From: Astropecten irregularis
Taxonomy: Eukaryota > Echinodermata > Asteroidea > Paxillosida > Astropectinidae
NCBI GenBank assembly: GCA_963971285.1
Contig: OZ020250.1
Coordinates: 12,570,499 to 12,634,498, forward strand
Direction: 5' to 3'
DNA: 64,000 bases
Shown: positions 36,397-48,721 of the stretch, piece by piece
How the letters are laid out: the number at the start of each line of letters is the position of its first letter
Numbering within the stretch: the first letter of the stretch is position 1
The notes under the pieces: generated by a model
Database searches by the model: none
What the model was told of the DNA's origin: nothing
The model's input: the letters and a program-made list of their open reading frames with translations, nothing else
Program-made: the position numbers and the translations under genes

Positions 36397-36681
36397 TTAA
36401 TATGTTCCTTTAATAGCCATTTCATGATTAACTGTATCAAATGCCTTTGTGAAATCTGTGAGTACAAGTGTACTTATGTTATTGGGAATATTTGCTCCTG
36501 AGACTAAATGATGGTAAATATCAATAAGACAATGCGCTGTAGAATTGCCCTTCTGATTACCAAACTGTCTTTTGTCTATATTAGGTCCAATACAATTCAT
36601 GGCCCATTCACAAATCATCATTTTAATTTGCTGATGTGTTGATAATTTTTGAATAAACAGTGGCAAGGGCAAGATTTCTCA
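36397..36681 (-). mobile_element. Truncated reverse-transcriptase fragment of a non-LTR retrotransposon
   Basis: The minus-strand frame encodes about 90 residues that match the start of a LINE-type reverse-transcriptase domain. Visible features, counting from the first codon after the upstream stop region, are an EWA..IGP.ID segment (about residues 22-33), RQFGNQKGNSTAHC (35-48), equivalent to the conserved QxGF/Gx-KG-ST block, and LTDFTKAFDTVNH (71-83), where the first Asp is the motif A catalytic aspartate. The frame stops soon after, and the FADD-type motif C, the rest of the palm, the endonuclease and any 3' tail are absent. A complete element would be several kilobases, so this is a dead internal fragment. 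The pattern fits the CR1/Jockey group; I cannot place it more precisely. A MITE lies about 100 bp away. Confidence 0.85.
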
Positions 36682-37593
36682 GCCTGCATGATTTGTTGGG
36701 TTTTTTGTTGGAGACCTGACCTCCATCGAGCTTAAGCCCGAATTATACATTCGTATTCTTAACATGTAGGAAAGCATCCGAGCCACGCTTAGGTCTTTTC
36801 GGTTTATTTTGTTCAGTGTATTTAGCATCGAATATATTGAATAGTTGTGGCATTTATTATGTCCATACGCAGAATATGGACGTGATAACGTATCTGAAGA
36901 CTTTCATGTTATTTTCATTTCTATGACACAAAGCACTGGTTTCTTTCAAAAACTCTACTCATTTTCAGTATCAGTATAGGAATTGAATTCTCTAGTTTTG
37001 TAGATGCGACCTGTTTGCCTTTTAGTGAAAAAAAACCCAGGTTTTTATTACCGTAAAATACAAACAACTTCGGCGGATCGCTTTTAAGGAACATTTGATA
37101 CCGTTGTGCTGAACTCCAAATAAGCCAGCATTCACTCCCTGTAGATAATGTAATTGGAAATTTTTTTATCAAATAATAATAAATTCGTTTCAAAAATTGT
37201 TATTTGATAAAAAAAGGTCAGCCTACTTTCAGGAATTTCAATTAAGGATTGCATTTCTTTCTCTGGGTTTGCTGCTGCATTTTTGCCTGATCGTTTTGTT
37301 AATTTTTTCCCCAGTAATTAGATTTTGAAGAAGAATCCAAAGGGACACGAATCACGTTCTTACATTGAAATGCCTCGGCCACATGGTTCTGATGAGGTGC
37401 TTGAAATAGAAATAATAGGATGATGCATGCTGCATAGCAACTGAAATGAACTGAAATATGTAATTAAGATGTTAACCAGGAGGGCTGGGTGATTCAAGGC
37501 GAGTAGGATCCTTCTCAAATCCTGAATGGCATGAAGGCACGAACAAACAAATAAACAACAAACTCATGAAAGGAAACGGACTAAAATGGCTTA
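36682..37593. other. No gene recognised
   Basis: Unique AT-rich sequence with a 90-codon minus-strand frame at 36921-37193 that shows no reverse-transcriptase motif or other domain. Confidence 0.45.
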
Positions 37594-37944
37594 AAGGTAT
37601 AATACATGATTGGTAAAGGTCACAAAACAGCACTCACACTTTGTCTAATCCAGCATGTACATGAAATAATAACCCTGTGAACATTTGAGCTCAATCGGAC
37701 ATCTGAGTCACGGGAAAATAGCGAAAACACGACACAAATGTTCTTATAAAACATAAAGAATCGTTTTGATCATACCCCGAGATCAAAACTGTTTTTGGTC
37801 TTGGTTTGACTACTTTTTTGGATGAATACAGCATTTACGACGGATTATAGTAACAGTATGTTGCTACCAGCACCTTTTTCATACCCTGAAAGTTATACAT
37901 GAACATTTCTGTTTGGACATGTTACCAATCCTGTACCGTACCAT
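37594..37944 (-). mobile_element. TA-flanked MITE, subfamily B (copy B2)
   Basis: Inverted relative to B1. Starts AAGGTATAATACATGATTGG and ends near GTTACCAATCCTGTACCG, with TA at 37592-37593 and 37945-37946. The centre holds GTTTTGATC and GATCAAAAC (37763-37789), the subfamily palindrome. Non-coding. Confidence 0.9.
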
Positions 37945-38451
37945 TAACTGCCTCTCTTGGCGTCCTTGTGCATTTCCTGCTCATGAGAGGAACCGGTAGA
38001 TAGTACAATTTTATTAATACTGGTATTTGTTTGATGGTTACTTGAACATGCTTAAGCAAGCAAGCGTATCTCATTAACGTCACTGGAAACCAAAATTCAA
38101 ATCATTCCAGCCCATGTACAGGTTTATTACTTTTTTTTTCTTTTAATAATCCTAATGTTTTTTGATAATCCTAATGTTCCGCTTTGGTTTATATTTAATT
38201 TGAAAATTCATTACAGAAATTGAAGCATTAGTTTGACAAAGGTTCCTTTTCAGATGATAAATTTAGATGCAAACAATAACCGGGATACCGGATCTCATAA
38301 CCAGTATTAAATATACGTATATTTCAGTTCAAATATAAAAAAAAAGGTTTGGAGGACAATGACGGGCAGCAGTATTGGAAATTGGTCATTGTTCGGATTG
38401 ACCAAAGCTCTGCCCATTTCCCCCCACTATCACAAAAGCTGCACTAGTTGC

Positions 38452-38700
38452 TGGTTGCTATGTAGACCTGTGACGTCAATTGTCAATATTCTACCCATGA
38501 GTCTTAGCGAAAGCCAGTCTTCACACCTAGCGCGCTAGTCAGCCAGCTTACATTTGAGACGAACGAAGGGCAGTGCGCACATCTCCTCTATGCAGTGGCG
38601 TGCAGTACTGGGCTGTAGTAGTATACATGCTGTGCTTTGTCAAGGGATGTTGGTGAAGTGCATGTAGCTTGTATTAAAGAAAGATTCCTTGCATATTGGT
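38452..38700 (+). promoter_or_regulatory. Candidate promoter and first non-coding exon
   Basis: A perfect CRE TGACGTCA (38471-38478) is preceded by GTTGCTATG, which resembles an RFX half-site. About 50 bp on is the perfect 12-bp palindrome CTAGCGCGCTAG (38527-38538), then a GC-richer stretch that ends at the donor-like TTG/GTGAGTAG (38699). The arrangement would suit a TATA-less promoter with a 5' UTR exon on the plus strand. No coding exon is visible. Confidence 0.28.
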
Positions 38701-40160
38701 GAGTAGAGTCAACACCATTGGCCATTTGCTTTTTACAGCAGCAATATTAACCCTATTTTATTAAGCTTCTCTTTTTAAATTTCGTATAACGTATATTCCC
38801 CGGCGTTTTTCACGCGAAATTATTTTGGTTGAGGCACGACGAATATAGGCATAGGTATTGAATATTTCAAATTTAGTTTTTGTTTTTTAATGATGAAATT
38901 GCACGGCAACCATCGTTTGCTTGATTTGTTTTAATCAAATGTAAAAACCACTGAAGGGAATTTTCTCATACGTTTTAATACAGATTAAAGCTGACTCTTG
39001 AAAATCAAATATGCCGTTCCTTCTTTGATTAAATTCACTGAGGATACTGTGGACTGTAAGTCCTAGGTATTGTTACAGGGGAGCGTCTTCATAATAGATG
39101 TAAGGCTCGCCCAGCCAGCTCTGATTACTAGTGTATTGTATCTATGCCGTGACTTACGCTTCACAAATAACGCAACAAAAGAACTGACTGAGAAAAAAAA
39201 TCCAGTCTCATATGTACACCCCGTACACCAATGTAACGTTCAGCGAAACATGTCAATGATTTAAGATTTGAGAACGGAATACTTTGTGGAAAATAATCAT
39301 GATCACGTTTATAAAAAATCAAATTATTTTGGTTGTTTTCCCTCTTTGATATTGACGTTGACAAAATAGAAAATAGCCAAATAATCAAGTTGATCTTGAG
39401 TTTTTCATCTAAATGTCATGTCTTAATCATATTTGCGAATCGACATTTCGTTACTTCTTTGCCGCATCTTTTGAATTCCTATGAAATTGATCTTTTTTAA
39501 AACCAACGATTTTCGCGGCGTGCGGGCATTTCATGCCTAAGGCGTATTTTGTAAAACGTATAATGCTTACCACCGTTTCCTTAACAAGGATAATAAAGAG
39601 TAACGTCTCCGAATGATAACGTGTAAATTTCATGCTGTTTTTTGTATCGTGTTTGGTAGTAACTGGAATACCCCATTCAAGCATAATACTTTACCGCAAA
39701 TTTGGATATTTGTGTTACTTCCATTATAAACCTTCGTAGGTCTACGTCAAAGTTATACCACCAATCTATAACGTCCATTCAACGGCCTAGTTTCCAATGA
39801 CTCTGCTATACCATCTTTCAAGCCTCAGATTTACAATTAAGTAATGTGAATCTGAAATATATGAAAGCATACGTTTTCGTGATTGCTTCATGTAACATAG
39901 TAGCCTACATGAACTTTTACATTGGGACTCACTGTATCCGAACCAAACGCGAAATCAAAATCGTGAATCCGGCATTCGAATATCTGACTCAAGACTTCAG
40001 TCATCGACTTGTAATTACAGACACAATGTAACTCCGGACATTTCTTCGTCGTATTTTGAATTGAATAGAGGAGCTTTTGAGGGTTGGACTTGATCATTTT
40101 AGCATCAATGTACATACGACGCCTGGATAGCACGGGTGTATGTGATCAAAAGGCTTTTTA
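38701..40160. other. No gene recognised
   Basis: Unique AT-rich sequence. Short frames on both strands (39070-39388, 39451-39684, 39846-40133) carry no recognisable motifs. Confidence 0.45.
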
Positions 40161-40509
40161 AAGGTACATAATGTAACATACCCAAACATAAATCTACATG
40201 TACGTATAAATTTCAGGGTATGAAGATATAGTACTGGTAGAAACATTCCGTTAAAATATTTCCGCCTGAAATGGTGTATTTATCCAGGAATTAGTAAAAC
40301 AAAGACCTAAAAACAGTTTTGATCTCGGGGTAAGATCAAAACCATTCTTTATTTTTTATAAGAAATATTGAGTCGGGTTTTCGCTATTTTTCTTGTGACT
40401 CAGATGTCCGATTGAGCCCAAATTTTCACAGGTTTGTTATTTCGTGTAGATGTTTGTTCAGACAAAGTGTGAGTGTTGTCCTGTGACCTTTACCAATGTA
40501 TTTTACCTT
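40161..40509 (+). mobile_element. TA-flanked MITE, subfamily B (copy B3)
   Basis: Starts AAGGTACATAATGTAACATA and ends CCAATGTATTTTACC plus TT, with TA on both sides (40159-40160, 40510-40511). Holds the central pair GTTTTGATCT / AGATCAAAAC and the subfamily blocks GAGTCGGGTTTTCGCTA and AGACAAAGTGTGAGT. About 349 bp. Confidence 0.9.
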
Positions 40510-40511
40510 TA

Positions 40512-42167
40512 ATGTCTATTTCTGGCGTAACTTCATAATTTTTCCAATTATATCCGGGATTTTGTCTGATTTTGCGAATTGGTATTAGCAGAGCTCAGCA
40601 TTGCACAATATAGTAATCTTCAGACGTGAAGGCGTTGATCATTTTCTCTGCAATTGGTGATGTTTTTCTATATGTAACTCACCGGGGAACAGACCGTGTG
40701 GGCGCGGGAGGGATATCGCCTTCTGCTTGCTTCGTCTTCATTAGGTCCAAAGTAAAGGTTGTCAGCCTACATCAGGTGTTTCATATTAAAATAGGTCAAA
40801 CGATTCTCAGTTTTCATATGCAAAAATGGCGAGACAATGCAAATTGGTCAAGCAGAACTTTACATTACACATAAACATAAGGATGGGTGAACAAGGGGTG
40901 TTACAACCTGATTTAACACGGGGCTATTTCGTTGTGGTTGCTCTTTTAAACTGGACAAAAATAGTAAAAGCTGTGAGTTATGAGGATCAGAACTTATTAA
41001 CTTATACCTTAATATTTTAGGTCATCATTCATACAGGTCCGATATGGCCACTTTGAAGTATTTCATTTTTTATATATAATTTAGTAAGGAATGTTTTGCA
41101 GCGGTGGGTCGTAAATAACATGGAAATTGTGTCTGGAACCTCAAGACAATAAAACAAAATATGGGGAAAAACTCAGCCCACGTTTAGATAACCAACAAAC
41201 CATTCTCCTCTGTGGATTGGTGTTTTTGCTGTTTGTGTCAATGCACAGCCGTCAACCTTTATGAAAGTCCGATGAGCAACGTGACATTTTGATGGAATTT
41301 GTCGTCCCCTTCAAACGATAATAGTGTGACGTTGCTCACTTTGAATTTCTGTCAGTCGAATAATATGATGGCCATATGGAGGACGAAAATAAACGAAATT
41401 GGAATTCAAGGCTTTTAAATGTTCTTCTTAGCAAAAGAATTTAACCTTAAAACCCAGTATCACAATCGGCAGTCCTCTAAACTCTGAGAACATTTTTGAA
41501 AGACAAATATGTTAACCACGTTATAACACCGTTCGGCCAAACTGAATTTCACGTGAGCACTGTGACCGCTCGTGTTTTCATTGAGCTACGCTGGATCCGT
41601 CCCTGAACGTGACCAAGTCCTAGAATCGGGTCTTGGCAAGTCAAGAACTTCTGCTTCTTCAAGGCTCCGGTCCGGAACACGGATTTCCGATGTGAAACAG
41701 CAAACCTATTAAAGAAGGATGGTCAAATACGTGCGTTCCGGTGAGAGTAACTGTAGCCTCCTCTAAACCTCTCTCTTGATTGGCTCTAGAGTAGCCAGCT
41801 CCATTTCCCAGCCGCGTAGAGCATTCCTGATTTGCTGAAGGTAAACGATTTTTCGTGATGTTTTGAACTTGGACCAATGTTTGGGTATATCTCTTTCATA
41901 ATAAGTGTATTGGCTTTGAACATTGACAGGAGACGTAAACAGATATCATGCATTGTATGACATGAAGAGACCAGCCTAGTAGTCAGAAACGTCGACGGTA
42001 CTTTGCTATGTAATGGCTATTATCAAAACAGAGTTCTACTGACAATTTATTTTTACTAATGGTGTGAAGCGCTCACTGTTAGTGCTATGAATGTTCTGCA
42101 TCGCGTTCATAAACAAACTCTTGTCATATCGTAATTTCGGAAATCAAAGCTGTCCTATTGAACGCGA
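40512..42167. other. No gene recognised
   Basis: Unique sequence. Somewhat GC-richer at 41580-41850, where a 72-codon minus-strand frame (41659-41877) has no identifiable domain and a weak donor-like GAAG/GTAAAC lies near 41838. Confidence 0.45.
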
Positions 42168-43520
42168 ATGTTGTGGCGTCCTCGGGCATGTTGTGGCGTC
42201 CTTGGGCATGTTGTGGTGTCCTCGGGCATGTTGTTGCGTCCTTGGGCATATTGTCCTGAAGCCAAGCATGTTGTTGTGTCGTTTGGCATGTTGTGGTGTC
42301 CTTTGGTATGTTGCTGCGCAATTTGGCATGTCTGGCATGTTGTTGCGTCCTTTTACGTGTTGTTGCGCCATTTGGCATGTTGTTGCGTCCCCTGACATGT
42401 CGTTGCGTCCTTGGGCATGTTGTTTCGTCCACCTAGATGTCCCTGCGTCCTTCTATATGTTACTGCGTCCTTGGGCATGTTGTTTCGTCCTCCTAGATGT
42501 CCCTGCGTCCTTCTATATGTTACTGCGTCCTCTGGCATGTTGTCGCGACCTCCTAGATGTTGTTGCGTCCTCCTGGATGTCCCTGCATCCTCCTAGATGT
42601 CCCTGCGTCTTTCAAGATTTTGCCGCGTCCTCCTACATGTTGATGCGTCCTCAGGTATGTTGTTGCGTCCTCAGGCATGTTGTTGCGTCCTTGGGGTATG
42701 TTGTTGCGTTCTCCTAGATGTCCCTGCATCCTCCTAGATGTCCCTGCGTCCTTCAAGATTTTGCTGCATCCTCGTACATGTTGCTGCGTCCTCAGACATG
42801 TTATTTCGTCATTTGGCATGTTGTTGCGTGCTTGGGGACATGTTGTTGCGTTCTTCTGTATGTTGCTGCGTCCTCGGGATGTTGATGCGTCCTCATGTAT
42901 GAGTTGCGTCATCCTGGAAGTTGCTGTGGCATCGGGGATGTTGATGCGTCCTCGGGCATGTTGTTGCGTCCTCAGTTGCGTCATCGGGATGTTGATGCAT
43001 CCTCAAACATACTGTTGCGTCCTCGGGCATGTTGTTAAGTCCTTGTGTACATGTATGTTGTTGTACGCTCAGGGATGTTGTTGCGTCCTTGCGCACGTCG
43101 TTCCATCATCAGGAATGCCGTTGCGTCCTTGGGCATTTTATTGCGTATGTTGTTGCGTTCTTGAGGCCGGATGTCACTGCGTGTCGCTGAATCATGTATT
43201 TTCTTTAGATAGCAGTGCTACATCAATTCGTACGGAATGTTGCCACATCCGTAGCGAATGTGTCTACGTCAGTATGGAATGTGTATAAATGCGTATGCGT
43301 CTGCGGGCATGTGGAATGTTGCGCAATTCGTATGAAAGATGCTCGTCCGAACGGAATCATCGTCCGTATCAAAATTAATTATGTTGCGTTCACAGGGAGG
43401 GACGCAATTGCATATATTATACAGGAACGCTGCGTCCGTGCTGATTGCTGCATGCGGCGTCTCAACAGAATTGTGCCACATGTCCCAATGGGAACACGTC
43501 CAACTTTTCAACATGTTTCA
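42168..43520. repeat. 20-bp minisatellite with 60-bp and 140-bp higher-order repeats
   Basis: The consensus unit is close to TTGTTGCGTCCTTGGGCATG. The array is regular from 42168 to about 43170, then a worn tail (GGAATGTTGC, GCGTCTGCGGGCATG) runs to about 43520. Two 60-bp blocks at 42411-42530 are near-identical, and a block starting CCCTGCATCC at 42581 recurs at 42722. Plus-strand frames of 208 and 203 codons and minus-strand frames of up to 143 codons are produced because the unit lacks stops in all phases. They are repeat artefacts. Confidence 0.95.
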
Positions 43521-43989
43521 GTAACGTATTTGAGATTGAAGTCATTTTGTTTGTAACCTAAATCCAGCAGACCATTGCTGTATCCTATACTTTCTATTTT
43601 GTTCAGTCTCCATGGCCTAATAGACTATCGTCCCAGTGGTCTAGTATTAACCGAACAGGTGCAAACGTTTTGTCTCCATAATATACAATCAGAGCAATTG
43701 ATTTTATTGGCGTTTTCGACATACAAATTTAAAATTTAGATATACATTTATTGATATGGTTTGATGAAATGAAAAGCGCCTAAGTACAAACAGGTGGAGC
43801 GATCTTGTTAATTGCGATTTGAGGTCAAGGATAATGGAGAAACAATGACATTTTGATGTAGTTTCCTACCATCCTATATTACATGTAATACACGGTATAT
43901 CTTGATTACGGTATCTCATCGTAAAACCGTCCAACTTGTTCATTTTAGTCGTGAAGTTATTGAGTTGTTGTGAATCGAGAGCCATCGGC
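43521..43989. other. No gene recognised
   Basis: Unique AT-rich spacer between the minisatellite tail and a foldback element. Confidence 0.5.
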
Positions 43990-44238
43990 CGCCAATTTCA
44001 CGGCCCTGCTAATCACAAATCACAAACATTTGCTAACCATTAAATTTCTGTCTTACTGAAAACAAGATTAACAATCAAATGTCCATGTTTTGGGTATCGT
44101 TATGTTATTGTCCTTTGGCTGTTGTTCGCTGGCCGTGAATATCAAATGGAATTTTTAATGGTGGTTTGTTTTTTTCGGGCAGGACATGTTTTGTGCTTAA
44201 CATTTTTTGGTGCTTAGCAGCTCCATGAAATAGGACCC
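43990..44238. mobile_element. Foldback element with GCCAATTTCA / GCTTAGCAG ends, copy 2
   Basis: The left end GCCAATTTCACGGCCCTGCT and the right end GTGCTTAGCAGCTCCATGAA then ATAGGACC are complementary. Internal blocks (CCTTTGGCTGTTGTTCGCTG, ATCAAATGGAATTTTTAATG) are the reverse complement of those in the copy at 19605-19840, so the two insertions lie in opposite orientations. Confidence 0.85.
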
Positions 44239-45419
44239 ATGACACAATACAACAGCCAAGGCTCTTTTAAACAGTTGACAAACAATATACAAGATATTCA
44301 AAGTCACAGTATGAAATGATATAAGGCAAAGCTAGCAGCAGCATGGTTACTGCGGAAATCCAGTAAATCCTTATATAGTTGCATTCTCATCGGTGATATC
44401 TGAAGCGCTTAAGCTTATAGGAATACTTGGGGACAAAAAGGACACAACATCTCTCAGCCGATGGGATGTTTGAAGCAGTATGTCAATAGCCAACTCCCAT
44501 TCCCAATGATCTCTTTATACTGATACAAGGGAAACTCGAGCACATTAAGAAGCCATAGAAACAACAGAAGCTGCAAAAGTCCGGCCAAACCCAGCTAACA
44601 TTTTGGAGCAAATCCGATGTTTCCCTAAGTCTACAATCCAGAACTAAATTGTTGACACAACTTTTCCTATGTTAGCTATTCTAACCAGTCTCCTCCGCCC
44701 CAAGTACAAGTCTTGAGTCTTGATTGCTGTATCTCTGCCGGCATATATACTAGCATCATGTTTGAGTAGGAAGTTTGTGGCAGTTGATGTTTACGGCCAG
44801 AAATGATTCGAATGACATGTGTACGTGTATACTTTCAGAATAGCTGGTAACCAAAACTCTAGAGGCTTTTTGTCAACCAAAATTGAACCATGTCACCTTT
44901 AAGTTCTTAAATATAACTACGTTTGATATTTTTTCTTTTAGATATTATTATACATCTAACAGCACAACCAGCCAGTACTCAAGTATCCAATTTCTTTGAC
45001 TCGTCTGTTTTACCAATGTTATATCTAATTATTTCTCCCGATATGAATGTCCCTTGAAGGCGTATAGATATTTCCAGTTTGTTAAAGGGACACACCATGC
45101 ATTTTGTGTTTTCCTATCGTTATTAGTATACGTATTCCTGTGTTATACAGATACATATGAAGATTTTGTTATTCACATTCATGTAGGTTCCTGCTAATGG
45201 TTAATTATTTGCTCATTTGACCATTTTTGTCAAGATGACAAGAAACATTGAACAAAATTATTCAATTTTTGTGTACATTATTATAATTTTCTTTCTATTT
45301 TTCGATCAGCAAAGGGTAACTGAAATAACCCTCAGGATTATTCGTGTAGCGCTGACATAAACATAACGTGCATAGCTGGATTTAAACTGCTGAGATGTAT
45401 TTAAGCCTTAGATATAAAT
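44239..45419. other. No gene recognised
   Basis: Unique sequence without open frames worth noting and without visible repeats. Confidence 0.5.
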
Positions 45420-45545
45420 ATCCCGTTATATAGGATCGAAACGCGTCAGGCCCTCCTAACTCCAAGAATTTTATAAATTCCATGTCATTATTTTGGCTGA
45501 TGAGCAGTTTGCAGCAAATTTGGTTAATTATAGAGATTTGTTTTA
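45420..45545 (+). mobile_element. Penelope-like terminal fragment with hammerhead-like core, copy E2
   Basis: ATCC and GGAT form a short stem before GAAACGCGTC (45438-45447), followed by AGGCCCTCC and about 50 bp later TTTTGGCTGATGAGCAGTTT. The same order occurs at 48722-48845. Hammerhead type I ribozymes with very short stem III (here palindromic ACGCGT) are known from Penelope-like elements. The upstream CTGATGA box is not intact here, so activity is unlikely. Confidence 0.5.
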
Positions 45546-48273
45546 AGTAAATGCTGCAAATTGTTTAATTATTGCTTATTACTATTGCCATATTCTACAG
45601 CATTTTCGTCGTAATGATACAACAATCAACACCATCAAGTATGAAAACCCATTACCCATTCAAAGAGTCCCCACATCTAGATTACACTCACAACTGCAGT
45701 TGCATACGTTTAAAACACGATGTTTAGAAAGCAAACATGAAGCCCTGAATATTAAATTATACCCAGCATTTGCCAAAGAAAATAGCCTCGCCCCAGAAGC
45801 TGTACAAAATCATGAATAAAAATTGATGTTCATTTTATCGACGGTAACAAAAGGTGAATTGCCCGGTGTGAGATTCCATACAGGCATACTTGCACACGTT
45901 CTCTTGTAACATGACTATAGACTGTTTCTTCTATAGCCTGAAATATCCCTTGAAGAAAAGAATATTACACCAGTGTTCTGAGATGTCTTGCTTCTTGCTA
46001 AATTTAGCCCAGGCGACTGTATACATCTATACACTGTCTATTGAGCAGTGCATCAGACAAATCTTAATGTTAAATACAGCGGATGCCAGTGCGATGATTG
46101 ACCATATACTTCTACTTTTACTAAAAACAAAACATTTTTGACACAAAGCATGTGTGCCTCAGAATGTTTTTCACTCACCATATACATTCTTTCTTCCGTC
46201 TGCACAATAAACCACCTTTTTTTTTTGGCTGATTTTTTTTTCTCGTCTCTTATATAAAGTAATTATCGTTTGGAAATATTTGAACGGCTTTAAATATTAA
46301 CTGTGTAAATTGAACTGTACGTTTATGGTTAATTGTTGACTTGCTGTTTACTGTAGCAATGGTTTGTCCATATTATCCGCAGTCTATGTTGTTGATAATG
46401 ATGGGCAGATGATGGATTGGACTGGTTCGTTTAGTTACGACGGCTGTTTCCTGGTTTAGAATTAAAGAAAATATTTATTTGTCAATGTGTTATGGGCTTT
46501 ATGCAAATTGTATTCTATCATGTAATGTTGTCCGTGCGGGGATGCTTCTCTTGCTATGGGGCTTTCTCATCGTTCCACAGTGCGTTGCTATATTTTGAGT
46601 AAATGTGTTCACATTTAAATCCTTAATGATATTGAAATTAACACCTCAATGAAATTCCTTATTAGCCATGTTCGTTTCTTTTGTTTCTGTGTGCATTATT
46701 TTCATTTCTGCTTTTAGTGATTTCTATTTTGTTTATCTTTATTCATTTCCGCTCTCAAGGAATAATGCTGCGAGTTAGTGAATTCCGTAGGTATTATCCT
46801 ACTGGGTTGTAAACAGCCCTGATTACAAGTTCGTATAATGAAGGTGATTTTCACGCTGCTGTCCATGTTTTTCCCCACTGCATGAAATAGATGTACATGA
46901 CATGAACTCATAATAGCAATTAATATCAATGAAGAGTATTTCATTACGGAAATACACTTCCTGTTCGTCGGACTTGAAAGAGCACTCTTGAAGAAAGCAA
47001 AGTTCGTGTGGTTATACGTGTGCTTACTTACACACGTTGGCTCAGTCTTTCTTCTGATAATCAGGGAATAACGACTGTACTGGGAAACCTATGGACCAGT
47101 TGATAACCACCGACGCTAAATTGATAAGGGTACTTGATTTAATAATGACACAAATGAAGAATCTCTTTGGTCGTCAAGGAAACTGCTTGGTAACCAGTTT
47201 CGTCGCTTCTAGTTTGTCAAGTGAAAGTAATTGGTGAGCTGTTCTTTAAGTGATAACACGGATGTTGAAGTTTCCCATTGAAAGCCGCAGTAAAGGGGGG
47301 GGGGTTAGGTATAAGAACTGTACAAATATTGAATCTGTTGCCGCCCTTTCCCAAATACTTCTTTATACTTCAGAAGGATCACTCGATTACAAACAAGATT
47401 GAAAAGTAACCGATTACACTTACCATTAACAAGGCAGCATTGATTGGCGCCTAACTCAACGTTCTACTGTGGAGAAATAATAGCAGTTGTCTTTTTATGG
47501 CGTTATACATCAGCTGTATAGGCCGCCGCCTACTGTATATTTTAGTTGTTTTCCTGTAGGTTTTATCATCAAGAGTATACACTAGTGTATTTCGTCAAGT
47601 TTTCAGGAGATGAATCTACCTCAGTACAAAAATAGCACCTCTCGTTCACGATGAATTTTCCACATTTTACAGCTCATGGCAGTATGTAAGGAACCTTAAC
47701 AGTATGTACAACGGCGACACAATGTCAGTGGTATATTCAACTCACCATCATTGACTCGTGATGTTATTCCAATGAGAGGTGGCCATTTGCTTTCGTCAAG
47801 ATCTATATTCAGCCTAAACGGAAATCTACATTGATTTTTCTTAGGGCTGCCAAGAAACAATACTACCTTGAAACCAGTCGCATGTTTGGTTTTCAAGGCA
47901 GGAGTAGCACTAAATTGCAGCCATATGGCTAAAAAAAAATAACAAAGTGGAATTTCAACTGTCTACTTATTCAATGACCGCGGCTGCTTAGGTGCTCATT
48001 CATGTCCAACACGTGCAGTTTTCCAGTCGATTCATCATATGGCGGACATGCATCCCACATTAAAATTCTCTCTCGCATATACATCACTTGTAATTGACAG
48101 CTCCAAATGACACCAACCGAATATCCTTTTAATATAACACAAACGTGTGAAATTGTCGTGATGCGTTAAGATGTCCATTGGTTATACTTCATTTCTCATC
48201 TATTATCTTATCTGTGCTTTTCACATTCTCTAGAATCCCCCACTTTTGCGTAAATATTTTGTATTTTGTCTTA
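45546..48273. other. No gene recognised
   Basis: Unique DNA. A G10 run is at 47295-47304. Open frames at 45890-46141 (plus), 46714-46944 (minus) and 47696-47896 (minus) show no domain. Confidence 0.45.
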
Positions 48274-48632
48274 AAGGTAGTATCATACTTTGGTAGCATA
48301 CCGAAACAGAAATCTTCACAGATTTACCTAGAACTTACAGGGTAATATAAAGGTGTATAGAAACATACCGTTGAATTGTTTTTTGCCTGAAATGCTGTAT
48401 TTATTCAAAAAGAGTAAAACCAATGAGCAGAAACAATTTTGATCTTGTAAAGATGAAAAAATAACGGTGAAAAGATTTAACAAATACTGTGCGAGTTTTT
48501 CAATGCTTTCTCTAAAAGTGAGCACCTTATATAGGACTGGAAATTCCACAGATGACTGTGCTGTATCTTTCTAGATATTTTTGGCCATGAATCTGCATTT
48601 CTTTGACAAAAACCAATGTATCATATTGCCTT
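48274..48632 (+). mobile_element. TA-flanked MITE, subfamily A (copy A4)
   Basis: Starts AAGGTAGTATCATACTTTGG and ends CCAATGTATCATATTGCC plus TT, with TA on both sides (48272-48273, 48633-48634). The wider flanks read TTAA on both sides, so a TTAA target cannot be excluded for this copy alone. Confidence 0.92.
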
Positions 48633-48721
48633 TAACCTTGCTCTTTATTGTGTCAATGTGTAGCACAGTCTGTGGCCTTTGACGGTATTACCAATTTAAT
48701 GCTAATCTATAATCCATATTA

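Noticed and set aside
42091-43288. Frames of 208 and 203 codons (Cys-rich) and minus-strand frames of up to 143 codons
   Set aside because: These are translation of the 20-bp minisatellite. The unit has no stop in any phase, so length is not evidence of coding.
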